Source: an uncultured Prevotella sp. (GTDB lineage Bacteria > Bacteroidota > Bacteroidia > Bacteroidales > Bacteroidaceae). Taken from it: a stretch of 26,409 bases of DNA. Of the stretch, positions 1 through 7,866 are shown piece after piece; the first letter of the stretch is position 1; each line of letters starts with the position of its first letter. The DNA is taken from assembly GCA_905202125.1 (NCBI GenBank), contig CAJKQX010000031.1:1-26409 (forward strand), read 5' to 3'. Under the pieces are notes generated by a model that saw only the letters and a program-made list of their open reading frames with translations, was not told where the DNA came from and ran no database searches. A program made the translations under genes and the position numbers.

Positions 1-2
1 TG

Positions 3-125
3 AGGTCTACAGGCTTGAGTGAACTCGCCTCAGACACACTCAGTGAAACACTACCGTCGTTCTTCGATGTCTCATTGATTGATGCTGTTAAATTTGACAA
101 TGGGAGGTATGCCCTCCGTGAGTAA
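3..125 (+). CDS. 3' end of an unidentified gene (partial, start outside the window)
   Basis: An open plus-strand frame enters at the left edge and runs 40 codons to a TAA at 123-125. The last residues read LIDAVKFDNGRYALRE, which has protein-like composition. I do not recognise the family; too little of it is present. The stop codon lies in the loop of a 9-bp hairpin (111-140), as expected for a gene end. It converges with the minus-strand gene ending at 234. Whether it belongs to the integrated element to its right cannot be judged from the window. The antisense frames here are also partly open, so the call is tentative. Confidence 0.45.
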   Translation, partial: RSTGLSELASDTLSETLPSFFDVSLIDAVKFDNGRYALRE

Positions 126-140
126 TCGATTACGGAGGGC
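111..140. terminator. Stem-loop around the stop codon of the left-edge gene
   Basis: GCCCTCCGT (111-119) pairs perfectly with ACGGAGGGC (132-140), leaving a 12-nt loop that holds the TAA stop. There is no T-tract after it on either strand, so it may be a processing or stability hairpin rather than an intrinsic terminator. An alternative hairpin, GGAGG (103-107) with CCTCC (113-117), would exclude it. Confidence 0.4.
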
Positions 141-233
141 AAAGGTAGATGAGTATATTCGCTTGATTATGTTGAGATTATTGAGTATCAACACAATTCT
201 CAATACAACTCTCAACAATTTGTTATTCCTTTG

Positions 234-1010
234 TTATACTTCTCTGTTTTTGATTAGAGTGATATACTTGTCTATGATTGCCAAAAACTGCTTATCTATG
301 GCGTTGGGAGTGGTGTCTTTTATCCGATTGAGGGTTGATGACATATCGTGTTGGGTCAGTAATTTCTTCCCTGAAGAACTGATGACAAGATGTTTTTGGG
401 CAATTACCGATTGCCAGTTATAGGTTATCACATCGTGTGAAGCCAGTTTGTCCAACAATAAAACCAATTTGCTGTTGTTTCTTGAAGTCACAGTCTGCAA
501 TGTGTCTGCCGCATAACAAATGGCAACATTGTCTGCATCCAAAACTTCCTTAAACAAACAGACCTCATTGGCAAGCTGCACAATGAGGTCCAGAGTATGT
601 CTGTCAAGTAAAGGTTTGATGTTGGTATTCTGATTGGTCTGAATAGGATTCCCCGGACTGCTGTTGTCGGACTCGGTAGCGGATTCCGACAGGTCAATGG
701 CGTAAAATTCGTTCAGAAGTTTTATGATCCCATTTTCGTCCAATAGGTCATGGTCGAAATGTTTGCGAATCAAAATTTCATGCTTTCTCAGAAGCTCTAT
801 TACCGTGTGGTAATTCTTTAGATGTTCATTCTTGCTCCAGGCATCATTCGCATCGTGAAACCGATGTGAATGGGTAAAGTCAAGCACGTATCGCCTGTAA
901 CTTTTTTGCCGTGTGGTGACTTCGTCTTTGTAAGACCTTTGGGCTTGCTCAACCAACCGGAATAGCCCTTCTTTACCGGTCTGCGCAGGAGTCCATTGGA
1001 AACCTCGCAT
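234..1010 (-). CDS. Hypothetical protein, third gene of the integrase-linked module
   Basis: This is a predicted soluble protein of 258 residues that I do not recognise. It has no signal peptide or membrane segment. It is charged and mainly helical in character, with a Ser/Asn-rich linker around residues 115-130 separating an N-terminal half from a leucine-rich C-terminal half. The frame can be extended four codons to a TTG at 1022, but a promoter-like element TATCTTTG at 1036-1043 would put the transcript start only a few bases before that TTG. The ATG at 1010 is therefore preferred. It lies 57 bp downstream of the 502-aa gene on the same strand and is the last gene of the integrase group visible here. 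By position it is an accessory gene of the integrated element; its role is unknown. Confidence 0.7.
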   Translation of the reverse strand: MRGFQWTPAQTGKEGLFRLVEQAQRSYKDEVTTRQKSYRRYVLDFTHSHRFHDANDAWSKNEHLKNYHTVIELLRKHEILIRKHFDHDLLDENGIIKLLNEFYAIDLSESATESDNSSPGNPIQTNQNTNIKPLLDRHTLDLIVQLANEVCLFKEVLDADNVAICYAADTLQTVTSRNNSKLVLLLDKLASHDVITYNWQSVIAQKHLVISSSGKKLLTQHDMSSTLNRIKDTTPNAIDKQFLAIIDKYITLIKNREV

Positions 1011-1035
1011 CGCTCTTTTCAAAAAGAGAGAGGTG

Positions 1036-1043
1036 CAAAGATA
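1036..1043 (-). promoter_or_regulatory. Possible -7 promoter element before the 258-aa gene
   Basis: On the minus strand this reads TATCTTTG, matching the Bacteroidota -7 consensus TAnnTTTG, about 25 bases before the ATG at 1010. No TTTG is found at the usual 19-bp spacing upstream, so the site is only half supported. Confidence 0.35.
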
Positions 1044-1067
1044 ATTTCTTTGACATAAAACATTATT

Positions 1068-2576
1068 TTAAGTATTGTTGTTTGCCACCTTTGCGTTGAT
1101 GGCGTTTTTGTTTTGAGTGCTAAGATAGTTATCTGCAATGGTTTTTAGTTGAATATCGTATGTGTCAATCAATCCTTTTTTGACTATAAAACGAAAATTA
1201 CTATCCATACTTTCTCTGTTAGGTACTTTATCACGTTGCAAGCGGAAACAGTTTACGCACTTTACCCATACATCATAGGGATTGTGTTGCTTAAAGGCCA
1301 AATGTACAAAGTACATAAGTGAAGTCTGTGTTTTCATCCATACTATAGGATGTTCAAATACCGTTTCATCGAAAATACCTTTGAATGCGGCAAATGTGGT
1401 GTCGGAGGAGATATATCCACCGTCAAGTAGGGCGGAGAACATGGAATGTATCTCATCTTCGCTATTCGGACTGTAAAATACAACTTTGCTCGTATGAATA
1501 AGCCGTTCATCAGAAGTTTCTTCATTGAACGTATTTTCAATGTGGTTGAACTTATCACAGATAGCCTTTAATCTAACATCATACCTATCCAACCATCCGG
1601 CTCGCTTAATCCAACTGTAACCTGATACAAAACAAGCTTTGTGCGGAGTGTGTCCGTTTATGCTGAAACAACATTCTCCTTTTACCCACAAATCCTTCTT
1701 GTTGAATTTGTAAAATGCCTGATATACGAAAAAGGACAACTGCCGTTGCGTTTTAATCCATTCTACCGACTTGCTGAATGTCCTTTTATTGAAAATGCCG
1801 ACAAATGTTTTCAAGCCAGTGTCAGGTGCGATGTATCCGTATTTCACTAAATCTCGATACAGCACTGCTATATCTTTTTCACTCTGTGGTGTGTAGAATG
1901 TCTCTGTCTGATGCGTTGGCTCAAATTCAGTAAAGTCAACTTCCGGGTAGAGGGCTTTGGTCGTTTCGTAAAGTCCCGTATTGTATCTCGGAACACGCCA
2001 AGTGCTGAATCGCTTTCCATTTTCCCTTTTCCATTGCTTTTCAAAAAGGATGTAGGTGCTGGGAAGTTTGCAGATGGTAGATACAGCATAGGCTATCACT
2101 TTCAGTTGCAGCGGCTTCGTTTGCGGCATCGGCTGATAGTGTTCATCCAAAAGACCTGCGCGTATGGCTCTTTGTAATAATGTAGCCACCTGTTCATTGG
2201 CTAAAGGCTCAATCAAATCTTTATATTCGCCTTTCACCTCTTCTTCTTGCCTTTCGCAAAGTGACAGCAACGCTTGCATATTGTTCGCATAACAGTCAAT
2301 TACCTTGACGTATGCAGAATCAATTTCCTGCCTATGACTTTGTACATAGTTTACGACAGGAACGGTAAATTCGTTATTTGTTATAAGATTTGCCAAAAGA
2401 GGAGAGGGAGCTTGTTCCATATATAGACAAATCTCTTTCGCCCATTTCCCGATATTCATCCACGAAGAGTCAAGTGCTTCAAATTCGATTTCATCATCCA
2501 GATCCAATTGGCTTTTCATTTCACCGACGATTCGGGTAATCTTCGTTATCTTTATAACGGTTTCTTGCCTTGTCAT
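1068..2576 (-). CDS. Hypothetical repeat-domain protein downstream of the integrase
   Basis: A 502-residue protein of unrecognised family, without signal peptide or membrane segments. Its C-terminal half holds two clear copies of a ~117-residue domain, about residues 227-343 and 367-483, spaced exactly 140 residues. Shared landmarks are FYxPxSE, a GYI..DT segment, F.GIF, a W[IM]KTQ motif, a FV..AF helix, a [DL].WVK.. C F segment and a closing YD[VI][RQ]LK. A weaker third copy may occupy residues 127-200 (LLQRAIRAGLLDE). The start is the ATG at 2576; a GTG two codons upstream is also possible. The stop of the integrase is only 11 bp upstream, so the two genes are surely co-transcribed. Internal duplication and linkage suggest a DNA- or protein-binding accessory factor of the element, perhaps controlling excision, but no catalytic motif is visible. 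Confidence 0.75.
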   Translation of the reverse strand: MTRQETVIKITKITRIVGEMKSQLDLDDEIEFEALDSSWMNIGKWAKEICLYMEQAPSPLLANLITNNEFTVPVVNYVQSHRQEIDSAYVKVIDCYANNMQALLSLCERQEEEVKGEYKDLIEPLANEQVATLLQRAIRAGLLDEHYQPMPQTKPLQLKVIAYAVSTICKLPSTYILFEKQWKRENGKRFSTWRVPRYNTGLYETTKALYPEVDFTEFEPTHQTETFYTPQSEKDIAVLYRDLVKYGYIAPDTGLKTFVGIFNKRTFSKSVEWIKTQRQLSFFVYQAFYKFNKKDLWVKGECCFSINGHTPHKACFVSGYSWIKRAGWLDRYDVRLKAICDKFNHIENTFNEETSDERLIHTSKVVFYSPNSEDEIHSMFSALLDGGYISSDTTFAAFKGIFDETVFEHPIVWMKTQTSLMYFVHLAFKQHNPYDVWVKCVNCFRLQRDKVPNRESMDSNFRFIVKKGLIDTYDIQLKTIADNYLSTQNKNAINAKVANNNT

Positions 2577-2587
2577 AAACACGGGAT

Positions 2588-3748
2588 TTAATCAATGTCA
2601 GGAATCAATGATACGGCATTCTGCTTGTTTTTGTCAAGCACCTTTGCATAAATTTGTGTGGTCGCCAGTTCTTTATGCCCTAATAGTTTTGATACAGTGT
2701 AGATGTCCGCTCCCAAGTCAAGCATAAGCACAGCGAAGGTATGTCTCCCGCAGTGGAAGGTCAGATTCTTATTGATATTGGCCGCCATGCTCCAACGCTG
2801 TAATTCCAATGAAGTCCAAGCTCCGTATGTAAATCCTGTAAAGACGGGATCTTCCGGGTTGCCTCTTTCACCGAGGTATTTTTCTGCCTGTGAGGAAATG
2901 TCAAGATACTCTTGTCCGCCAGTCTTCTTTTGTTTGAAGACGATTCTCGTGTAATCTCCAAATTTTTGAACCTCGCTCCATGTGAGTTTCTGAATATCGC
3001 TTTTGCGAAGTCCGGTCAGGCACGAAAAGAGGAAAGCTCTTTTTAGAATAGGGTAGCGGCAAGGAGTAGCAGCCAACTGTTTTACCTCTTCCAAGGTCAG
3101 ATAGTCACGCTTTACTTCTGCGGCTTTGAATCCCTCGATTCCACGCAAAGGATTTACAGGTATGATTCTTTCATCGTAAGCCTGGTTGATACAGGCGCGG
3201 AGCTTATTGAAATAAGAGACTTTTGAGTTTTGGGACAAGCCTTGAAACACATCCCTTTCCCTACGTGGACCGGTACGCTTGTGAGTGTCTTTTTCCACAT
3301 TGTTCAAAAAATCCTTGAAGCCGTTTATAAACTCCGGAGTAATATCTTTGAATGTGGTTTTATCATCACAATAGATTTCGAGATAACGCAAGCAGCTTCT
3401 CCAGTTACCCCAGTTTCCGTCAGATTCCGGATTCTTGTGTCTTTCTTCAACCATCTTCCGATAGTATTCCAAAAAAGGAGTATCTTCTTTGAATTGGCGA
3501 GTGAAAGAATACTCTCCGTTCTGCATTTCAATGAGGCGTTTGGATTTTATAGCCTGAGCGGTTGCCAATGTCTGTCTGTTCTGCTCACGCTCCAGTGGAG
3601 TAGTGGCATCGATCAGATAAAGTTTCAAATACTCTTTCTGACGTTTACCATTTCTGTAGATGTCGAGATACAAGCTCACGTTACCGTTTGCCAACTTCTT
3701 TTCCCGTAATTTTACGGGCTCTTTCTGGATTGTTGTTTTCTTAGTCAT
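2588..3748 (-). CDS. Tyrosine recombinase / site-specific integrase
   Basis: A 386-residue phage-integrase-family recombinase that cuts and rejoins attachment sites to insert or excise a mobile element. An N-terminal arm-binding domain (about 12-90) and a SAM-like core-binding domain (about 92-205) precede the catalytic domain. All catalytic positions are present: R248 in TGLRKSD, a lysine at 274-275 (KKTGG), H332 and R335 in HCGRH, H358 in LLGHKE and the nucleophile Y367 in TQIYAKV. Length and layout are typical of Bacteroidota element integrases, so it looks intact. It heads a three-gene minus-strand unit and its 5' end faces the 3' end of mnmE across 227 bp rich in repeats. That is the expected position for an element integrated at mnmE. 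A promoter-like TATTTTTG lies inside those repeats, suggesting self-regulation. Confidence 0.95.
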   Translation of the reverse strand: MTKKTTIQKEPVKLREKKLANGNVSLYLDIYRNGKRQKEYLKLYLIDATTPLEREQNRQTLATAQAIKSKRLIEMQNGEYSFTRQFKEDTPFLEYYRKMVEERHKNPESDGNWGNWRSCLRYLEIYCDDKTTFKDITPEFINGFKDFLNNVEKDTHKRTGPRRERDVFQGLSQNSKVSYFNKLRACINQAYDERIIPVNPLRGIEGFKAAEVKRDYLTLEEVKQLAATPCRYPILKRAFLFSCLTGLRKSDIQKLTWSEVQKFGDYTRIVFKQKKTGGQEYLDISSQAEKYLGERGNPEDPVFTGFTYGAWTSLELQRWSMAANINKNLTFHCGRHTFAVLMLDLGADIYTVSKLLGHKELATTQIYAKVLDKNKQNAVSLIPDID

Positions 3749-3788
3749 AGCCTGTTCCTATTTTAATGAGAGATGTGATTCATTGTCT

Positions 3789-3850
3789 TCGGGGGACAGA
3801 TTTTTGTCCCTCGCATCCCTTTCGGGGGACAATCTGGGGACAAAAATACG
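3789..3850. repeat. Helically phased GGGACA repeats, candidate integrase arm-type sites
   Basis: GGGACA occurs at 3793-3798, 3826-3831 and 3837-3842, with starts 33 and 11 bp apart, that is three and one helical turns. An inverted TGTCCC at 3805-3810 makes a palindrome with the first copy. The longer string TCGGGGGAC is present at 3789 and again at 3822. Spacing and position just upstream of the integrase fit binding sites for the integrase N-terminal domain or an accessory factor. No homologous site could be compared in the window. Confidence 0.6.
3841..3848 (-). promoter_or_regulatory. Possible -7 element of the integrase promoter
   Basis: The minus strand reads TATTTTTG, matching TAnnTTTG, about 93 bases before the integrase ATG. 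It overlaps the last GGGACA repeat. A clear -33 TTTG is not seen at the usual distance. If real, a protein bound to the repeats would block integrase transcription. Confidence 0.4.
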
Positions 3851-3883
3851 AAAAAAATATGAAAACAGGCAGAAAGTATGGAG

Positions 3884-3955
3884 AAAAAGAGAAAATACAA
3901 ATTCTCATAAAATCATTGATTTATCGCATTTTACGGATTTATATTTTCTCTTTTT
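3884..3955. repeat. 14-bp perfect inverted repeat between integrase and mnmE
   Basis: AAAAAGAGAAAATA (3884-3897) is exactly complementary to TATTTTCTCTTTTT (3942-3955), separated by 44 bp. The arms are A/T-only apart from two G/C pairs. It lies just beyond the mnmE stop and could be part of the attachment site or a weak mnmE transcription end. No function is assigned. Confidence 0.5.
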
Positions 3956-3975
3956 ATGCTTTTCTTTTCTTTGTA

Positions 3976-3993
3976 TCATTTTCCGATGCAAAA
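3976..3993 (-). other. Candidate chromosomal attachment site at the 3' end of mnmE
   Basis: These 18 bases are the last five codons plus stop of mnmE (TTTTGCATCGGAAAATGA, encoding FCIGK). The equivalent 18 bases of enterobacterial trmE/thdF are the known attachment site of Salmonella genomic island 1. Here an intact integrase lies directly beside this end. A second copy, which would mark the far end of the element, was not found in the window, so the far end probably lies left of position 1. The exact crossover is inferred. Confidence 0.45.
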
Positions 3994-5388
3994 ATTTTTA
4001 AAGATGTTCTCCAATGTAATGTCTGTGTTTATTTCGCCTGTGATATCCGACAGGTGGTGGATGCATTCGCGGAGATCTTGGCTGATGAGGTCGGAGGGTA
4101 GGGCGGTTTTGAGTCCTTCTTTGACGCGTCGGATGGAATTTAGGGCAGAGGAGAGAGCTTCGTAATGGCGGATGTTGGTGATGATGATGTCGTTGTGGCT
4201 GATTGCCGGGATATTGGCCGCGGTGATCATCAGCTGTTTCAGTTTGTCGATATTGAGATTGTTTTTGGCTGAGATATGTATCGAGTACAGGCTTACGGCA
4301 TATTTTGATTTTATGCCATTGATGAAAGCATCTGTTGATTGTAAGTTTTCGGGCGATGAAATATCCGTTTTGTTGCAGACGATGATGATTTCCTTTTCGT
4401 ACGCTTCATTTAATATCTGTTCGGTCATAGCATCGTCGGCATTATAAGTTTTGGTACTGTCTATTAGCCATAATATGATTTGTGACTGCTTGATGGTTTT
4501 AAACGTGCGTTCGATGCCGATGTTTTCTATCACATCGTCTGTTTCTCTTATTCCGGCCGTGTCCATAAATCTGAATATCACGTCATTGATATTGGCCGTA
4601 TCTTCGATTACGTCTCGAGTCGTACCATGAATATTGCTGACAATGGCTCGTTCTTCACCAACAAGAGTATTGAGCAATGTTGATTTGCCTGCGTTTGTCT
4701 CGCCGATGATTGCCACGGGGATTCCGTTTTTTATGGCATTACCTATTTTGAACGAGGCCACCAGTCGTCCTGTCGCTGTTTCTATCTGATTGGTTATGTC
4801 CATCAGTTCGTCTCGATTGGCAAACTCCAATTCCTCATGGTCGCTGAAGTCTATCTCCAGTTCCAGTAATGATGTGAGGTTGAGCAGTTTGTCTCTCAGT
4901 GTAGATATCTCTTTGCTGAATCCGCCCCGCATCTGGTTCATTGCCACTCTATGGGATGCTGCCGAGGATGACGCGATAAGGTCGGCTACAGCATCTGCCT
5001 GACTGAGGTCCATTTTCCCGTTGAGAAATGCCCGTTGGGTATATTCTCCCGGTTGTGCGCCGCGGCATCCTTTCTCTATGAGCCTTAATATTATCTGTTG
5101 CAAGATATATTGAGAACCATGACATGATATCTCAACCGAGTCTTCGCCCGTGTATGAGTGTGGAGCACGGAATACCGATACCAGCACCTCGTCTATTATC
5201 TCGCCCGTATCCGACATGATATGTCCGAATGTCACTGTGTACGGTTTTCGTTCCGTGAGTGACAGACCCTTTATTGGTTTGAATATATCAGATGTTATGT
5301 CGATAGCCTTATTGCCCGATACACGTATTATCCCGATGGCGCCGCCCTGTGCTGTGGCTATGGCGCATATAGTGTCATTTTGGTTCAT
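3976..5388 (-). CDS. mnmE: tRNA uridine-5-carboxymethylaminomethyl modification GTPase MnmE (TrmE)
   Basis: MnmE works with MnmG to modify the wobble uridine of certain tRNAs in the cytoplasm. The 470-residue protein has the full family layout: an N-terminal formyl-THF-binding TrmE domain (about 1-120), a helical domain interrupted by the G domain, and the C-terminal cysteine motif FCIGK (466-470). G-domain motifs are GETNAGKST (229-237), GTTRD (255-259), DTAGI (276-280) and NKTD (339-342). Length is normal and the gene is intact, although an integrase lies just beyond its stop. If integration occurred here, the element restored the C-terminal codons. Its ATG overlaps the stop of msrC by four bases (ATGA), implying coupled translation. 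Confidence 0.97.
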   Translation of the reverse strand: MNQNDTICAIATAQGGAIGIIRVSGNKAIDITSDIFKPIKGLSLTERKPYTVTFGHIMSDTGEIIDEVLVSVFRAPHSYTGEDSVEISCHGSQYILQQIILRLIEKGCRGAQPGEYTQRAFLNGKMDLSQADAVADLIASSSAASHRVAMNQMRGGFSKEISTLRDKLLNLTSLLELEIDFSDHEELEFANRDELMDITNQIETATGRLVASFKIGNAIKNGIPVAIIGETNAGKSTLLNTLVGEERAIVSNIHGTTRDVIEDTANINDVIFRFMDTAGIRETDDVIENIGIERTFKTIKQSQIILWLIDSTKTYNADDAMTEQILNEAYEKEIIIVCNKTDISSPENLQSTDAFINGIKSKYAVSLYSIHISAKNNLNIDKLKQLMITAANIPAISHNDIIITNIRHYEALSSALNSIRRVKEGLKTALPSDLISQDLRECIHHLSDITGEINTDITLENIFKNFCIGK

Positions 5389-5885
5389 TTTCTTAATATT
5401 TCTGTTATAGAAGATGTCAGAATTTTGGAGATTTCTTCCAGATATTTTTTGTCTGTATTGTCAAATGAGTCCGGCTCTTTACTGTCAATGTCGAGGACTC
5501 CATATACATTATTATTAATAAAGACAGGTACCACAATCTCCGAGCGCGACTGAGAGCTGCACGCTATATGCCCTTCGAATTGTTCCACATCGGGCACCAC
5601 TATCGTCTCTTGTCTTGCCCAAGCTGTTCCACATACACCATTTCCATATTTTATATGAGTGCAAGCAACGTTTCCTTGAAAAGGACCGAGTCTGAGTTCT
5701 CTGTTTTTAACCAGATAAAAACCTACCCAGAAGAAACCAAAGCTATCGTGCAATGCGGCAGATGTATTGGCCAGGATGCTTATGATGTCGTTTTCGTCTT
5801 TTATTAAGTTATATAGTTGTTTGACAAATAAATCATATTTTGATTTTTTTGTCAGATCATTCTGCTGTTTGAAATCAATATCCAT
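5385..5885 (-). CDS. msrC: Free methionine-(R)-sulfoxide reductase, GAF-domain (fRMsr)
   Basis: A 166-residue single GAF-domain enzyme expected to reduce free methionine-R-sulfoxide in the cytoplasm with thioredoxin. The family signature is clear: FWVGFY (52-57), LGPFQGNVAC (66-75), GNGVCG (81-86) and GHIACSSQSRSEIV (105-118). Three cysteines, C75, C85 and C109, match E. coli fRMsr C84, C94 and C118. The open frame extends to a TTG at 5918, but the ATG at 5885 gives the usual family length and has an AAGG about 11 bases upstream, so it is preferred. It overlaps mnmE by 4 bp and follows mod by 48 bp on the same strand. Confidence 0.93.
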   Translation of the reverse strand: MDIDFKQQNDLTKKSKYDLFVKQLYNLIKDENDIISILANTSAALHDSFGFFWVGFYLVKNRELRLGPFQGNVACTHIKYGNGVCGTAWARQETIVVPDVEQFEGHIACSSQSRSEIVVPVFINNNVYGVLDIDSKEPDSFDNTDKKYLEEISKILTSSITEILRK

Positions 5886-5933
5886 AACTACTTGCCTTAA
5901 TGATGTTAATATATCCAACTATCATATTGATTG

Positions 5934-7853
5934 CTATAAAACAAACACTGTCTCATCTCCACAGATATTGCGTATCTTCATGCGTAAGGGTTTGTTTCTG
6001 CTACGTATGAAGGTGTCCCAATATTCGGTGGTTTTTACTCCGTTCTTGATGACATATCCCATCTTGTCAATTTTAATTTCGCTGTCGCTATGCCATGAAG
6101 CATCCTTTACGGCGGTTGTGCAATCCAGACTAAGCCATTCTATGGTTTCCAATCCTTCATCACTGATAAGGATGGGCTTGTATGTCTTTTCCTTACCTTT
6201 TGCCTTTTGCTGCAACATTTGCAATTGGTTCTTCTGGTTTATCTCATCAATTTTTCGTTGTACACGGTCGCTCTGGAATTGTTTGATTTCAACCTTCCAG
6301 CCACCAAACAAATCATTGTGCTCTTCAGACAGCTCCCACTCGGCATAGTCATCAGCTATAACGTTGTCGAGCACTTGCTTCAAGTCGCGGAGTTCTATTT
6401 CTATCAACGGATTTCCCTGCTCTTTGATGAACTGCTCTATCTCCTCTCGGTTGTCGATGTCGATATAATAAACGATGACACGATTTGTGTTGTCGGGCAA
6501 GTCGGGCATGGCTTCACGGATGATGCGGTTCATAAGGGGCTTGTCCAACATACGGGTACTACTATCCATGAGGTTGGGAATGTAGACAGGAGTCATTCCG
6601 TATTTGGTGTCGATGATACTTCCTTCCCAAAACTTATCCAGTGCATCTTCGTTTCTCAAACCGGGAATAAGGCTTTTCAGTCGTTCCATGGTCTGCACCG
6701 GATTGCGGTAGAGTGACACACCGTCTTTAATTTCCATCACATCAAATTCCGATTTGGCCGCATACAAACGGTCGCGTGTAGTTTGAATGCTGTTGATATT
6801 GATGTCGGTATGGATAAATTTACGCCCCAATCTGTTGGCAACAGCAGCTGTAACACCACTACCACCAAAGAAATCGGCAACCACCATTCCTTCATTACTA
6901 CTGGCTTTGATGATACGTTCAAGAAGGGCTTCGGGTTTTTGGGTGGCGTAGTCAACAGTTTCTTTTGCAGAATTATTGAGTTTGTCAATATCCCAAACAT
7001 CATCCACAACAACGCCTTCTCTTATTGCATCATCAATGTATCTTTTTACTCGTTTCCCGTTTCCTGCATCTGAAAGTACATAACGACGCCCTTTTTCATC
7101 TGTTAAAGGTTTTTGTTTTCTTCGTTTTATATATTCTTCTTCTGATTCCCACTGCTCAAAAAAAGAATTGAAATTTGCACCTTCCTCATCGGCACAATAA
7201 TATAAAATGGTGTCATGCCGTTTCTCAAAACTATTTTTTAATTTCTTATTCCAGCCAGAATAATGCCACGCTATGTCATTCCTAAAATTAGCTTCCCCAA
7301 AAACCTCATCCATCAGTATTTTCACATAATGGACTATATGCCAATCCAAATGCACATAAATACTTGCCGTATCGCTCATCACCGACTTGATTGCCATGAG
7401 GTTTTCATACATCCAGTTCAGATAACTTTCCTTGTTCCAGATGTCACCATACATTTTTTCCTCAAAACTGCGCAATTCTTCTATATCCAATTCGCTTTCT
7501 GCCTGTTGAATTGCTTCTGCTACTTTTGGGTTACGACGGAGATATACCTTCTTTGCATAATCCGCACCGCTGGCGAAAGGAGGGTCAATATATACCAAAT
7601 CCACAGTGATGCCTTTGTCTTTCAGATATGCACAAGCCGACAAACATTCGCCACGGAGTATAAGATTGCCGTTTGCATTGTCTCCTATACGTTCTTGCAA
7701 TTCAGTTTCATACAAGGGCATACCTCGTTTAATACTTTCTACAACGCGCCTATTATCACGATAGTATAACACTCGTTTGGTGCGCACGAAATTGTCAAGT
7801 ATCGCTTGACCTTCCAGAGTATTTGGGAAATAGGGAATATATTTGATAGCCAT
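5934..7853 (-). CDS. mod: Type III restriction-modification methyltransferase (Mod)
   Basis: A 639-residue site-specific DNA-adenine N6-methyltransferase of the beta arrangement: catalytic motif IV first (YIDPPF, DPPF at 90-93), then a target-recognition region (about 110-290), then the S-adenosylmethionine motifs (TQKPEALLERII at 304-315 and DFFGGSG at 327-333). The C-terminal 300 residues hold the family's long tail. DPPF instead of DPPY is an accepted variant. It starts 13 bp after the res stop, so the two form an operon, but in the order res then mod, the reverse of the classical EcoP1/EcoP15 order. It both specifies the sequence for Res and protects host DNA. The target sequence cannot be read from the protein. 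Base composition is more A/T-rich than the genes right of 11778. Confidence 0.9.
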   Translation of the reverse strand: MAIKYIPYFPNTLEGQAILDNFVRTKRVLYYRDNRRVVESIKRGMPLYETELQERIGDNANGNLILRGECLSACAYLKDKGITVDLVYIDPPFASGADYAKKVYLRRNPKVAEAIQQAESELDIEELRSFEEKMYGDIWNKESYLNWMYENLMAIKSVMSDTASIYVHLDWHIVHYVKILMDEVFGEANFRNDIAWHYSGWNKKLKNSFEKRHDTILYYCADEEGANFNSFFEQWESEEEYIKRRKQKPLTDEKGRRYVLSDAGNGKRVKRYIDDAIREGVVVDDVWDIDKLNNSAKETVDYATQKPEALLERIIKASSNEGMVVADFFGGSGVTAAVANRLGRKFIHTDININSIQTTRDRLYAAKSEFDVMEIKDGVSLYRNPVQTMERLKSLIPGLRNEDALDKFWEGSIIDTKYGMTPVYIPNLMDSSTRMLDKPLMNRIIREAMPDLPDNTNRVIVYYIDIDNREEIEQFIKEQGNPLIEIELRDLKQVLDNVIADDYAEWELSEEHNDLFGGWKVEIKQFQSDRVQRKIDEINQKNQLQMLQQKAKGKEKTYKPILISDEGLETIEWLSLDCTTAVKDASWHSDSEIKIDKMGYVIKNGVKTTEYWDTFIRSRNKPLRMKIRNICGDETVFVL

Positions 7854-7866
7854 AATAGTTCTTGTT

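Noticed and set aside
140..147. Minus-strand TACCTTTG as a promoter at the left edge
   Set aside because: It matches TAnnTTTG, but no -33 TTTG lies 19 bp upstream and it would read against the end of the plus-strand gene, with no convincing gene downstream.
5886..5918. TTG start for msrC
   Set aside because: It would add 11 residues; the ATG at 5885 gives normal family length and aligns the cysteines with the E. coli enzyme.
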